Shown here piece by piece: positions 49,250 through 60,529 of a stretch of DNA of 64,000 bases (within the stretch, counting starts at the first letter, position 1; every line of letters starts with the position of its first letter). The DNA is from Myxococcota bacterium (lineage in GTDB: Bacteria > Myxococcota_A > UBA9160 > UBA6930): contig JANQOX010000003.1 of assembly GCA_028285625.1 (NCBI GenBank), positions 62,001 through 126,000 of the forward strand, read 5' to 3'. The notes under the pieces are model-generated. The model was not told the DNA's origin. It saw only the letters and a list, made by a program, of their open reading frames with translations, and ran no database searches. Made by a program: the position numbers and the translations under genes.

Positions 49250-50271
49250 TCAAACGACCCCTTTTCGGTTTCCTGGTAGTTCTCCTTCTCACCCTTCCCG
49301 CCGCCGCGTTCGCCGCGCCCGAGGCCGAGGCACTGCGTGAGCAGGCTCAGCGGGCGTTCGGAACGCTGCCCGAGGTGGCCACGAGCGATACGCAACCCGA
49401 GGCCGAGCCCTCGGTGCAACAGGCCCGCATCGATCTCGGTCGAGCGCTCTACTTCGACCCGCGGCTCTCGCAGGCGAACGACATCTCGTGCAACTCGTGC
49501 CACGGGCTCGACACCTTCGGCGTCGACGGCGAGCCCACGTCACCCGGGCACGCCGGCCAGCGCGGCGATCGCAACTCGCCGACGGTGTACAACGCCGCCC
49601 TGCACTACGCGCAGTTCTGGGACGGTCGCGAGCCGGACGTCGAAGCCCAGGCGAAGGGACCGATCCTGAACCCGATCGAGATGGCCATGCCGTCGGCCGA
49701 AGCGGTCATCGCCAAGCTGCGCGGCATCCCGGGCTATGTCGAGATGTTCGCCGCGGCGTTCCCGGGCGACGAAGACCCGCTCACCTACGACAACCTGGGC
49801 CGCGCCATCGGCGCCTTCGAACGCGGGCTGATGACACCGGGCCCCCTCGACCGCTTCCTCGCCGGCGACCTCGCCGCGCTCGATGCCGAACAGCGCGCGG
49901 GTCTGTCGCGGTTTCTCGAGGTGGGCTGCACCACGTGCCACGTGGGCCCGGCCCTCGGTGGCGGCATGCTCCAGAAGCTCGGGCTGGTCCACCCCTACGA
50001 GACCGAGGACGGCGGCCGCGAGCGCGTGACGGGCAACCCCGCCGACCGGCACTTCTTCAAGGTGCCTTCGCTGCGGAACGTGGCCGAGACCGGGCCCTGG
50101 TTCCACGACGGCAGCCTCACCGACCTCGACGACGCGGTGCGCAAGATGGGCTGGCATCAGCTGGGCCGGGAGCTCTCGGATGCGCAGGTAGCCGAGATCG
50201 TGAGCTTCCTGGGCGCGCTGACCGGCGAGGTCGACGCGGCGTACGTGGCGAAGCCGACGCTGCCCGAATAG
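49246..50271 (+). CDS. Di-haem cytochrome c peroxidase / MauG-like protein
   Basis: 341 residues from the ATG at 49246 (GGAG upstream). Signal peptide (FLVVLLLTLPAAAFA). Two haem sites: ISCNSCHG and VGCTTCHVG. FDPRLSQANDISCN, QFWDGREPDVEAQA, NPIEMAMPS and FKVPSLRNVAETGPWFHDG are conserved in bacterial CCPs. It reduces periplasmic hydrogen peroxide using a c-type cytochrome or other donor. Coupled translation with the Crp/Fnr gene suggests autoregulated oxidative or redox control. Confidence 0.94.
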   Translation: MIKRPLFGFLVVLLLTLPAAAFAAPEAEALREQAQRAFGTLPEVATSDTQPEAEPSVQQARIDLGRALYFDPRLSQANDISCNSCHGLDTFGVDGEPTSPGHAGQRGDRNSPTVYNAALHYAQFWDGREPDVEAQAKGPILNPIEMAMPSAEAVIAKLRGIPGYVEMFAAAFPGDEDPLTYDNLGRAIGAFERGLMTPGPLDRFLAGDLAALDAEQRAGLSRFLEVGCTTCHVGPALGGGMLQKLGLVHPYETEDGGRERVTGNPADRHFFKVPSLRNVAETGPWFHDGSLTDLDDAVRKMGWHQLGRELSDAQVAEIVSFLGALTGEVDAAYVAKPTLPE

Positions 50272-50283
50272 CAGGGCGCGCGC

Positions 50284-50772
50284 CTAGAAGGCGCGGCTGG
50301 CCAGGAAGATCCCGCACATCGTTCCCACGATGGCGAGCTTGCTCACGGTACCGAGCACGAAGCCGACCCACGCGCCGAAGCCGGCCCGCCCCGCCTGCTC
50401 GACGTCTCGGTGCAGCGTGAGTTCGCCGATCACCGCCCCGACGAACGGGCCGAGGATCAGGCCGATCGGCCCGAAGAAGAGCCCGGCCAACGTCCCGAGC
50501 GCGGCGCCCAATGCAGCGCGCGGGCTCGCGCCGAGCTTCTTGGCGCCGAGCGCCGTGGCCGCGAAGTCGACCCCGAAGGTGAGCGCGGTGAGCCCGACGA
50601 GCAGGCCGATGCCCCAGCCCGACAGGTACACCCAGCCCTCGGCCCAGGCCGCCAGCAGCAGGCCCCCGAGCACGAACACGGGGCCGGGCATGGCGGGCAG
50701 CACGGTGCCCACGATGCCGATCAGCACCATCGCCGCCGCCAGCGCCAGGAACAGCAGCGTGGACCAGTCCAT
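50284..50772 (-). CDS. DUF456 membrane protein
   Basis: 162 residues from the ATG at 50772, with four or five hydrophobic, Gly-rich helices. TVLPAMPGPVFVLGGLLLA and GLFFGPIGLILGPFVGAVIGEL are the DUF456 hallmarks. Function unknown. TAGTTT ends eight bases before the ATG. Confidence 0.9.
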   Translation of the reverse strand: MDWSTLLFLALAAAMVLIGIVGTVLPAMPGPVFVLGGLLLAAWAEGWVYLSGWGIGLLVGLTALTFGVDFAATALGAKKLGASPRAALGAALGTLAGLFFGPIGLILGPFVGAVIGELTLHRDVEQAGRAGFGAWVGFVLGTVSKLAIVGTMCGIFLASRAF

Positions 50773-50780
50773 GGCCGGAG

Positions 50781-50786
50781 AAACTA
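50781..50786 (-). promoter_or_regulatory. Putative -10 box TAGTTT, near-leaderless DUF456 start
   Basis: TAGTTT on the minus strand, eight bases before the ATG at 50772; no ribosome site between. Confidence 0.35.
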
Positions 50787-50920
50787 GCGCTCGCAGAGGC
50801 GCCCCGGCCGTCGCCGGCCCCCCGGGAAGATCGGCCGCACCGCGGCGTGATATCGTGAAGGGCCGCCTTTGCGGTGCGGGCGACTGCGCCCGCCAGGACC
50901 CCGGCTCGGAGGACATCCCC

Positions 50921-52108
50921 ATGCAGCGACTCAAGCGGCGCGACTTTCTGAGACTCACCCAGGTTTTCGGGGCGAGCGCCCTGGTCGGGTCGGGCATCTG
51001 GCAGGACGCCATTGCGGCCGTGGCCACGGCCACCAGCGGGCCCGGCCCCTACGGCCCGCTTCAGCCGCCGGATGCCAACGGGATCATGCTTCCTGGGGGC
51101 TTCTCTTCCACGGTGCTCGCCCAGGCCTTCGAGGTCGTGCCCGGAACGAGCCTCGAGTGGCACCTGTTCCCCGACGGCGGCGACGTCTTCAGCCTGCCCG
51201 GCGGTTGGGCCTACGTCTCGAACTCCGAGGACTTCTCCGGGGTCGGGCGCGGCGTCAACGCGCTGCGCTTCGACCACAGCGGCGCCATCATCGACGCGTA
51301 CAACATCTGCAGCGGTACCAACGTGAACTGCGCGGGTGGCCGCACTCCCTGGGGCACCTGGCTCACCTGCGAGGAGACTGCGACCGGGCTCGTCCACGAG
51401 TGCGACCCCGCCGGCATCTCACCGCAGCAGGCGCTGCCCGCCATGGGGCGCTTCCAGCACGAAGCCGCCGCGGCCGATCCCGAGAACCGCCGCTTCTACC
51501 TCACCGAAGATCAGGGCGACGGGCTCTTCTACCGCTTCACGCCCAACACCTGGGGCGACCTCACGTCGGGCGTCCTCGAGGCGGCCAAGGTCGACGGCGA
51601 CGACGTCACCTGGCTGACGGTGCCCGAACCCGACTGGCTCGGCGGCTCCGGCACCCCCACCCGACAGCAGGTGCCGGGCGCCACGACGTTCGATGGGGGC
51701 GAGGGCATCGTCTACACGGGTCGGCATCTCTACTTCACCACCAAGGGCGACGATCGCGTCTGGGACTACGACCCCAACGCCGAGAAGATCTGCGTGCTCT
51801 ACGACAAGGCGCTCGACCCCGCGCAGCAGCTGAATGGCGTGGACAACATCACGGCCGACCGGTGGGGCGATCTGGTGGTGGCCGAGGACCACGGCGGGGG
51901 CGACCAGGAGCTGGTGTGGATCGGCACCAACGGCGTGGTGAGCCCGTTCTTGCGCCTGACGGGCCAGTTCGGGTCGGAGCTCACCGGGCCCGCCTTCTCG
52001 CCCGACGGGCGCACGCTCTACGTGAGTTCGCAGCGGGGTGGCAGCCTGAGCCTGGGCATCACCTACGCCATCACCGGCCCCTTCCGGATCCGGGGCCTGC
52101 ACTGCTGA
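50921..52108 (+). CDS. Tat-exported PhoX/DUF839-like protein
   Basis: 395 residues from the ATG at 50921, with GGAGGA upstream. Twin-arginine signal KRRDFLRLTQVFG, then a beta-propeller-like body: YVSNSEDF, GTWLTCEETATGLVHE (E-E-T metal-binding strand of PhoX), GRFQHEAAAADPE, YLTEDQGDGLFYRF (E-D-x-x) and FSPDGRTLYVSSQRGG. PhoX proteins are Ca/Fe alkaline phosphatases. Several ligand motifs are visible here, but activity is not proven. Folded export fits a cofactor-containing enzyme. Confidence 0.85.
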   Translation: MQRLKRRDFLRLTQVFGASALVGSGIWQDAIAAVATATSGPGPYGPLQPPDANGIMLPGGFSSTVLAQAFEVVPGTSLEWHLFPDGGDVFSLPGGWAYVSNSEDFSGVGRGVNALRFDHSGAIIDAYNICSGTNVNCAGGRTPWGTWLTCEETATGLVHECDPAGISPQQALPAMGRFQHEAAAADPENRRFYLTEDQGDGLFYRFTPNTWGDLTSGVLEAAKVDGDDVTWLTVPEPDWLGGSGTPTRQQVPGATTFDGGEGIVYTGRHLYFTTKGDDRVWDYDPNAEKICVLYDKALDPAQQLNGVDNITADRWGDLVVAEDHGGGDQELVWIGTNGVVSPFLRLTGQFGSELTGPAFSPDGRTLYVSSQRGGSLSLGITYAITGPFRIRGLHC

Positions 52109-52153
52109 CGCGAGCGGGGCGCGGCGCGCTGCCAGCGCCGAGCGCGATCGCGC

Positions 52154-54985
<2,832 letters not shown>

Positions 54986-55108
54986 GCCACTTCCGTTTCG
55001 GCGGCCTGGACGGCCCGCTTTCGGCGATCTTCGGGTCGCCGCGTTCCGTCGGGGCACCCAAGGCTAGGAAGCCCGCAGTTCGTTGGCCACATGGCGGGCC
55101 GGGTCGCG

Positions 55109-55114
55109 TAGACT
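55109..55114 (+). promoter_or_regulatory. Putative -10 box TAGACT before the 190-aa secreted protein
   Basis: GCGTAGACTG 25 bases before the ATG at 55140, leaving a ~19-nt leader with GGAGGA. Confidence 0.45.
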
Positions 55115-55139
55115 GAGGGGGTTGGGGCGGAGGATCTGA

Positions 55140-55712
55140 ATGCTCGTCAGGATCGCGCTTTCCATCCTCATGGCCGCCCTCTGCCTGCAGGGCTCCCTGG
55201 CAGCTCGGGCCGGCGACCTGCCGGGCAACCTCGAGGGCTACTACCGGGCGACCGGCGTGACGACCGAGGAGGCCAGTGGCATCAAGCGCGACCTCTCCGG
55301 GACGATGCTCGTCGCCCGCGACGAGTCCGGCGAGTACTCCCTGCGTTTCACCTTCCGGACCCAGCTGGCAACGCCCCAGGGCGAGGTCAAGGCCGACCTG
55401 ATCGGCACCGGGAACGCGCGACCCGAGGGCGACCGCCTGGTCGGGCGCTCGGAAACCCAGGCGATCTGGGCCGCCATCCCGGGGATCGACCCGCGCTTCG
55501 CCTTCATTCCGGGCAAGCTCGGGCCGCGCATCCAGAGCACGTTCGAGATGTGGGCGGGCGACGGGGCGGACTCGTTCCGTAGCGAGGTCCGGACCGTCGC
55601 GGTCCCAGGCTACGAGTACGCGGCGACGAGTTCGCAGATCGAACTGATCCGGATCTCCCAGGATGTCCCCCAGGACGACCGGCTGCCGATCCCCCAGCCA
55701 CACGACGACTAG
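55140..55712 (+). CDS. Secreted hypothetical protein (190 aa)
   Basis: Signal peptide (ALSILMAALCLQGSLAARA) and a beta-rich body: LEGYYRATGVTTEEASG, SLRFTFRTQLATPQGEV, and RTVAVPGYEYAATSSQIELIR. No Cys in the mature part and no family recognised. It may be a small periplasmic lipocalin-like protein, but that is a guess. Strong ribosome site and a TAGACT hexamer upstream. It converges on the kinase gene; the 37-bp repeats lie between. Confidence 0.75.
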   Translation: MLVRIALSILMAALCLQGSLAARAGDLPGNLEGYYRATGVTTEEASGIKRDLSGTMLVARDESGEYSLRFTFRTQLATPQGEVKADLIGTGNARPEGDRLVGRSETQAIWAAIPGIDPRFAFIPGKLGPRIQSTFEMWAGDGADSFRSEVRTVAVPGYEYAATSSQIELIRISQDVPQDDRLPIPQPHDD

Positions 55713-55716
55713 GGAC

Positions 55717-55827
55717 GCGCCTTCGATCCAGGCGGAAGCCGCGAGCCGGCGGAGCGCCTTCGGTCCAGGCGGAAGCCGCGAGCCGGCAGAGCGCCTTCGG
55801 TCTAGGCGGAAGCCGCGAGCCGGCGGA
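55717..55827. repeat. Three 37-bp tandem repeats duplicating the 3' end of the kinase gene
   Basis: Units 55717-55753, 55754-55790 and 55791-55827, nearly identical. Unit 3 encodes the last residues of the kinase (minus strand) and its TAG stop. Units 1 and 2 carry TGG at the same place. The kinase stop therefore sits in the innermost unit and two copies trail it. Confidence 0.92.
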
Positions 55828-58800
55828 GCGCCTCGGTCACCTCGGAGGTCTCGGCGAAGCGATCATCCGGCGACTTCTGCATGAGTCGCAGGATCAGCTC
55901 GGCGACGGCGTCGGGAATGTCCTTGGCCAGTTCGCGCGGATCGGGCGGCGGGGTGTGCCGGTGGTGGTAGGTGACGTCGCCCTCGGTGAAGGGCACGCGC
56001 CCCGTGAGCAGTTCGAACAGCGTGACCCCGAATGCGTACAGGTCGGCACGATGGTCGACGCCCGTGCCCTCGGACTGCTCGGGCGCCATGTAGTACGGCG
56101 TGCCGCCGATCACCGTGGCGGCGCGGCGGACCTCCTCGGTCATCTTGGCGAGACCGAAGTCCATGATCTTCACCACCTTGTCCTTGGTGAAGAACAGGTT
56201 CGACGTCTTGATGTCGCGGTGGATCACCCCGTGTTCGTGGGCAAACTGCAGGCCCGTGGAGATCTGGACGGCCAGGCGCAGGGCGTCCCGGGCGCCGAGC
56301 CGTCCGCGCTTGGCGAGGATCGCGTCGAGGGGCAACCCCTCGAGCATCTCCATGGTGAGGTAGTAGTGACCGCCTGACTGATCCGCGTCGAAGAGGGTCA
56401 CGATGTTCGTGTGGTTGAGGGCCGCTGCGGCACGCGCCTCGCGCAGGAACAGCTGCACCGCGGTCGGGTGGTCTCGCAGGTTCTCGGGCAGGCGCTTGAG
56501 CGCGACCACGCGGCCCAGGCGCGTGTCGCGGGCCTTGTAGACGACGCCCATGCCGCCGCGTCCCAGCTCACCCAGCAGCTCGTAGCGCTCGGGCTCCGCT
56601 TCGGATTCGCCATCGTCGAGCGTGAGCGCCCCGGCCAGCTCGGCGTCGTCGATGTCCGGATCGGGGTCGAAGCTGCCCGGTGCCGCGCGGGTGCCTGTGG
56701 CCCCGAGCCGGCTGCGCAGCGTGTCGATCTCGTCGGCCACGCCCGGGTAGTCGGGCTCGCGCTTCTGGATCGACTCGAAGCAGGTGACCGCTTCGTCCAG
56801 CCGACCGGCATGGGCGAGCAGCCGGCCGAGCTGCTCGTGCAGCTCGAGCGGAGCGGACTCCTCGCCGGCGACCTGCACGGCCTCCTCGGCCTTGTGTACC
56901 GCAAGGTCCCACTCTTCGCGGTCGGTGAAGATCTGCGCCAGCAGCCGGCACGCCTCGAGGTAGTCGGGGTCGCGCAGATCCACCATCTGCAGGTTGCGTA
57001 CCGCACGGTCGACGTCGTCGTCCTGGAAGGCGAGCGTTCCCGCGTCGAAGTAGCAGTCGGTCTTCTCGAGCAGCTCGAGCACCTTGCTGGACATCCCGGC
57101 GCGCTTGTAGGCCTCGATGGCGCTCTCGTAGTCGTACGAGGCCTCGAACGCCTCGGCTTCGGCGAGCGCGCCGCCATCGGCCGCCGGCGCCGGCGGGGGT
57201 TCGGGTCCGGGCGCGTCACCGGCGTCTTCGAGCTCGGGCGAGACAGCGACCTGGGCGGCCTCGGTCATGTGACCCGCGGCTTCGTAGAAGCGGGCAGCCT
57301 TGTCCGACTCACCGCGTGCCTCGTGGAAGCGGGCCCGCATGAGGTTGGCGACCTCGACCTGACCGGCGCGATCCAGCGCCGCGCTGGCCGCCATCATGTC
57401 GCCCTGCAGGTACGGATCGACGGCCTCCGGACAGTCGGTGAAGGCTGCGGTCTCTTCGCTGCCCAGTGTGATCGTGACCAGCGCCGCGCGGTGGTCGGTC
57501 ACCAGGACGTCCACGTCGTGGACCCGGTCCTGCTCGGCGACGAGCACGCCGTGCTGCCCGTTCGTCACATGGAAGACGGTGGACCCCTCGCGGACGTAGC
57601 GGATCGAGTCGGGATTGCCGCGCAGCGCGATCGGCACCTGCGGCATCGCCTGGCCTTCGGCCACGGCGAGACGCACCTCGAGGGGCGCGTCGATGCGCTG
57701 GAAGTCGAAGCGGATCTCGGTGGTCTTGCCCCGCGCCACCTTCACCTTGCGCTCTTCGAGAAAGCTCCCGATCACGTCGCGCGTCTGCTCGTCCTGGAGC
57801 AGGCCGTGCACCATCACGTAGCGTTGGCCCGCGGGAATCCAGCCGAACATCGTCTCCCGACCGACCATCGACTTCGAGAACCGGGCCCAGGCGCGCACCT
57901 TCTTCTGGTACTGCAGCGCCTTGCTCTTGCCCTTGTTCTTCTCCTTCTTGACCTTGCCGGGCTTGCGCGAGATCTGGATGGCGAAGAACCCCTTGGTCTG
58001 CGGACCGTTCTCCCAGTCGAGCTCGACCTTGACCTTGCCCCAGCCGCGGATCACGGGGAGCGAAAGCAGGATCAAGAAGAGCGTGAGCGGCACGGCGGCC
58101 CGCGGATTCAGCACGCGGAACGGCGGCGCGGCGGGCATGGCCAGCTGATTGGCGCGGATGAAGACCCGGTCGGCTTCGCGTCCACCCACCATGCGCACCT
58201 TGAGCACGTAGCGCTCGATGAGTGGGTTGTCCTTCTCGCCCACGCGCTCGAGCTGGGCCACGAAGCTCGCGTCCACGCCGAGCACGTCGTTCACCAGGGA
58301 GATGTCTTCGCGAGCGGTCCCGAACGCGAACAGCCGGTTCGCGGCGCCGAGGGCGACCTCGGGCAGCGCCTCGGGCGGCGGCACCACCTCGAATCGTTCG
58401 ATCAGGCCCTGGAGCAGCGCCGAGTCGATCGCCTGAAGATCGGGCTGGGTGGGGGCGAACCACTCGCGCGCCAGCAGCTCCCAGCCGCCGGTGGTGGCGA
58501 CGCCGAGGTAGTGAACCTTGGCGACGGGCTTGCGCGTCTCGGGACTGCGCGGCGGAAAGCTCGCGAACAGCCGCGCGAAGTCCTTGGCGTCGCCGCCGCG
58601 CACCTCTTCCTCGCCGATGGCCGCCGTCTTGGCGCCACCGGACGTCGGTGCCACCGACTGGCCCTGTAGGCTCGACACCTGGGTGCGGGCGCGCTCGGCG
58701 GCCGCGGTGTCGCCCTGGGCCTCGTAGACCTTGGCCAGCCCTTCGTAGATGGGCGGGTCGTGAGGCTCGATGGAACTCGCCTCTTCGAGGGTGATGCGCG

Positions 58801-60442
58801 CTTCGTCGAGCCGGCCTTCGTCCTGCTGGATCCGGGCGGCTTCCACCAGCAGCTCGGCCCGCTCGTGGTCGGGGAGTTCGGCGTTGCCGGTGGTGAGCGC
58901 CAGCAGGGCCGCGTCGGGGTTGCCCGTGGACTCGTACGCAAGTGCGAGCATCTGCTGCTGCTGGGCGATCTTGTCGCGCGCGACCTTGGCCTGGGAGATC
59001 AGGTCCACAGCCTCCTGGGGCCGACCGGTCTGCTGCATCACGCCGCCCATGCCGAGCATGGCGTCGCCGTGTTCGCCATCGACCTCGAGCGCGCTCCCGA
59101 AGGCCTCCTCGGCCCCTTCGAGATCGCCCATGCGCGAGCGGTTCCGGCCGAGACCGGCCAGCGTGTCGGGGTCCATCGGGTCGAGCGCCGCGCCTTCTTC
59201 GTAGGCGAGCAGGGCGTTCTCGTACATCCCCATGCGCTCGTTCACTTTGGCGACGCTCTGGGTGGCCCGCGCCATCATGCCCGCAGCGCCTCCGGCCATC
59301 ACGTCCTCTTCGCCCGCCGACCGGAAGTTGCGAACCGCCTCTTCGGACTCGAGCCGCTCCGCCCGCAGGTCACCGGCCTGCATCAGGTGCTGGACCTGGA
59401 CCTCGGGTGCATCGCCTTCGAGTGCGCCGAGCGCCTCGTAGATCTCGGGGTCGCGGGGGTCGAGGCGCTTCGCATGCTGCAGGGACTCGCGCGCTTCTTC
59501 GACGCGCCCGATCTCCAAGGCCGTCGACGCGCGTGCCACGTGGGCCTCGCGTCGCTCGGGGTCGATCTCGACCACCTGCGTGTACAGGCGGTGGGCCACC
59601 TCGGGCTCGCCGCGTACGAGGGCCGAGTCGCCTCCGGCCATCAGCATCTCGGGGTCGCGGCCCTCGCGCATGGCCTTGCGCACGTGGAGCCACGCCTTGT
59701 CGGGGGCGCCACTCGCACTGGCCAGCCGCGAGCGCTCGGCCAGACTGGCGTCGCTCTTCTGGGCCGCCTGTTGGATCTCGTGGCGCAGTGCCATTGCCGT
59801 GGGGGTGTCGGACGAGCCGAGTTCGCGCCACGCTGCCGTGAGTCGCCCGCCTCCCAGCGCCGCGACGGCGCGCTCATAGCGGCCCAGCTCCGAGAGCCGC
59901 GGCTCTTGCGCGCCCACGATCGGCCCCGGGGCCACGCCCAGGGTGGTGAGCAGGCTGGCGAGCGCCTCTTCGAGCAGACTGCCCAGATCGGCCAGCCGGC
60001 CCTCCACGCGCGTGCCGGCCACCACGCCGCCGTCGTCGGTCGCGTGGATGCGCAGGCGCAGGTCGATCTGGCCCGCGTCGTAGCGGATCTCGCTGAACAG
60101 CAGGGTCGTCGCGCCAGCGGAGACGCCCAGCTCGGTGATCTGCTCGCCGCGCAGGACCGCGTCGCCGATCTCGGGGCGCGCGCGCAGATTCGCGACGGCG
60201 TCACGCGCGGTGCGGCGGCCGACGACCTGGAAACCCGCAGCGGTCACCCGCTCGCGGAGCCACTCGTCGACGCCGCCGTCGACGCTCGCGAGCACGTCTG
60301 CAGCCCGAGTGGGCACCACCAGCGTGTCGCCAGCCGGGAGCACGCCCGGCTGGGCGCCCCACGCCGGTGCCACGAGGCAGACGAGAACGAGCCACAAGAT
60401 TGCCGGGACGACGGAGCGCGGGATCCTCACGCCGGGGATCAT
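55802..60442 (-). CDS. Giant TPR receptor kinase: exported sensor, membrane span, cytoplasmic Hanks-type Ser/Thr kinase at the C-terminus
   Basis: 1546 residues. Signal peptide or first span (AILWLVLVCLVAPAWGA). Residues ~35-165 resemble a TolB/FlgO N-terminal-like domain. TPR repeats follow at ~195-600 (VAHRLYTQVVEIDPERREA, ALLAYEEGAALDPMDPD), then a second alpha/beta domain to ~775. The membrane span is ~783-803 (VPLTLFLILLSLPVI), followed by a Lys-rich stretch (positive inside). A beta-rich segment, a second TPR block (~1040-1230) and the kinase at ~1285-1540 complete it: LGRGGMGVVYKA, VALKRL, HRDIKTSNLFF, DFGLA, YMAPEQSEG. All catalytic residues are intact. Known PknB-type receptors have the kinase first; here it is last. 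Confidence 0.95.
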   Translation of the reverse strand: MIPGVRIPRSVVPAILWLVLVCLVAPAWGAQPGVLPAGDTLVVPTRAADVLASVDGGVDEWLRERVTAAGFQVVGRRTARDAVANLRARPEIGDAVLRGEQITELGVSAGATTLLFSEIRYDAGQIDLRLRIHATDDGGVVAGTRVEGRLADLGSLLEEALASLLTTLGVAPGPIVGAQEPRLSELGRYERAVAALGGGRLTAAWRELGSSDTPTAMALRHEIQQAAQKSDASLAERSRLASASGAPDKAWLHVRKAMREGRDPEMLMAGGDSALVRGEPEVAHRLYTQVVEIDPERREAHVARASTALEIGRVEEARESLQHAKRLDPRDPEIYEALGALEGDAPEVQVQHLMQAGDLRAERLESEEAVRNFRSAGEEDVMAGGAAGMMARATQSVAKVNERMGMYENALLAYEEGAALDPMDPDTLAGLGRNRSRMGDLEGAEEAFGSALEVDGEHGDAMLGMGGVMQQTGRPQEAVDLISQAKVARDKIAQQQQMLALAYESTGNPDAALLALTTGNAELPDHERAELLVEAARIQQDEGRLDEARITLEEASSIEPHDPPIYEGLAKVYEAQGDTAAAERARTQVSSLQGQSVAPTSGGAKTAAIGEEEVRGGDAKDFARLFASFPPRSPETRKPVAKVHYLGVATTGGWELLAREWFAPTQPDLQAIDSALLQGLIERFEVVPPPEALPEVALGAANRLFAFGTAREDISLVNDVLGVDASFVAQLERVGEKDNPLIERYVLKVRMVGGREADRVFIRANQLAMPAAPPFRVLNPRAAVPLTLFLILLSLPVIRGWGKVKVELDWENGPQTKGFFAIQISRKPGKVKKEKNKGKSKALQYQKKVRAWARFSKSMVGRETMFGWIPAGQRYVMVHGLLQDEQTRDVIGSFLEERKVKVARGKTTEIRFDFQRIDAPLEVRLAVAEGQAMPQVPIALRGNPDSIRYVREGSTVFHVTNGQHGVLVAEQDRVHDVDVLVTDHRAALVTITLGSEETAAFTDCPEAVDPYLQGDMMAASAALDRAGQVEVANLMRARFHEARGESDKAARFYEAAGHMTEAAQVAVSPELEDAGDAPGPEPPPAPAADGGALAEAEAFEASYDYESAIEAYKRAGMSSKVLELLEKTDCYFDAGTLAFQDDDVDRAVRNLQMVDLRDPDYLEACRLLAQIFTDREEWDLAVHKAEEAVQVAGEESAPLELHEQLGRLLAHAGRLDEAVTCFESIQKREPDYPGVADEIDTLRSRLGATGTRAAPGSFDPDPDIDDAELAGALTLDDGESEAEPERYELLGELGRGGMGVVYKARDTRLGRVVALKRLPENLRDHPTAVQLFLREARAAAALNHTNIVTLFDADQSGGHYYLTMEMLEGLPLDAILAKRGRLGARDALRLAVQISTGLQFAHEHGVIHRDIKTSNLFFTKDKVVKIMDFGLAKMTEEVRRAATVIGGTPYYMAPEQSEGTGVDHRADLYAFGVTLFELLTGRVPFTEGDVTYHHRHTPPPDPRELAKDIPDAVAELILRLMQKSPDDRFAETSEVTEALRRLAASA

Positions 60443-60452
60443 CGGCCCTTCG

Positions 60453-60528
60453 CGGCGGGGGGTTTACCGCTATCGGTGCAGGCCGGGTGGCGGGGTGTAC
60501 CGCGATCGGTGCAGGCCGGGCGGCGGGG
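60453..60528. repeat. 33-35-bp tandem repeat between the CaiB and kinase genes
   Basis: Units 60453-60487 and 60488-60520 plus a partial third (60521-60528). Each is CGGCGGGG, a TTTACC/TGTACC core, then ATCGGTGCAGGCCGGG. It ends against the stop codon of the CaiB-type gene and lies in the likely leader of the kinase. Confidence 0.85.
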
Positions 60529-60529
60529 C

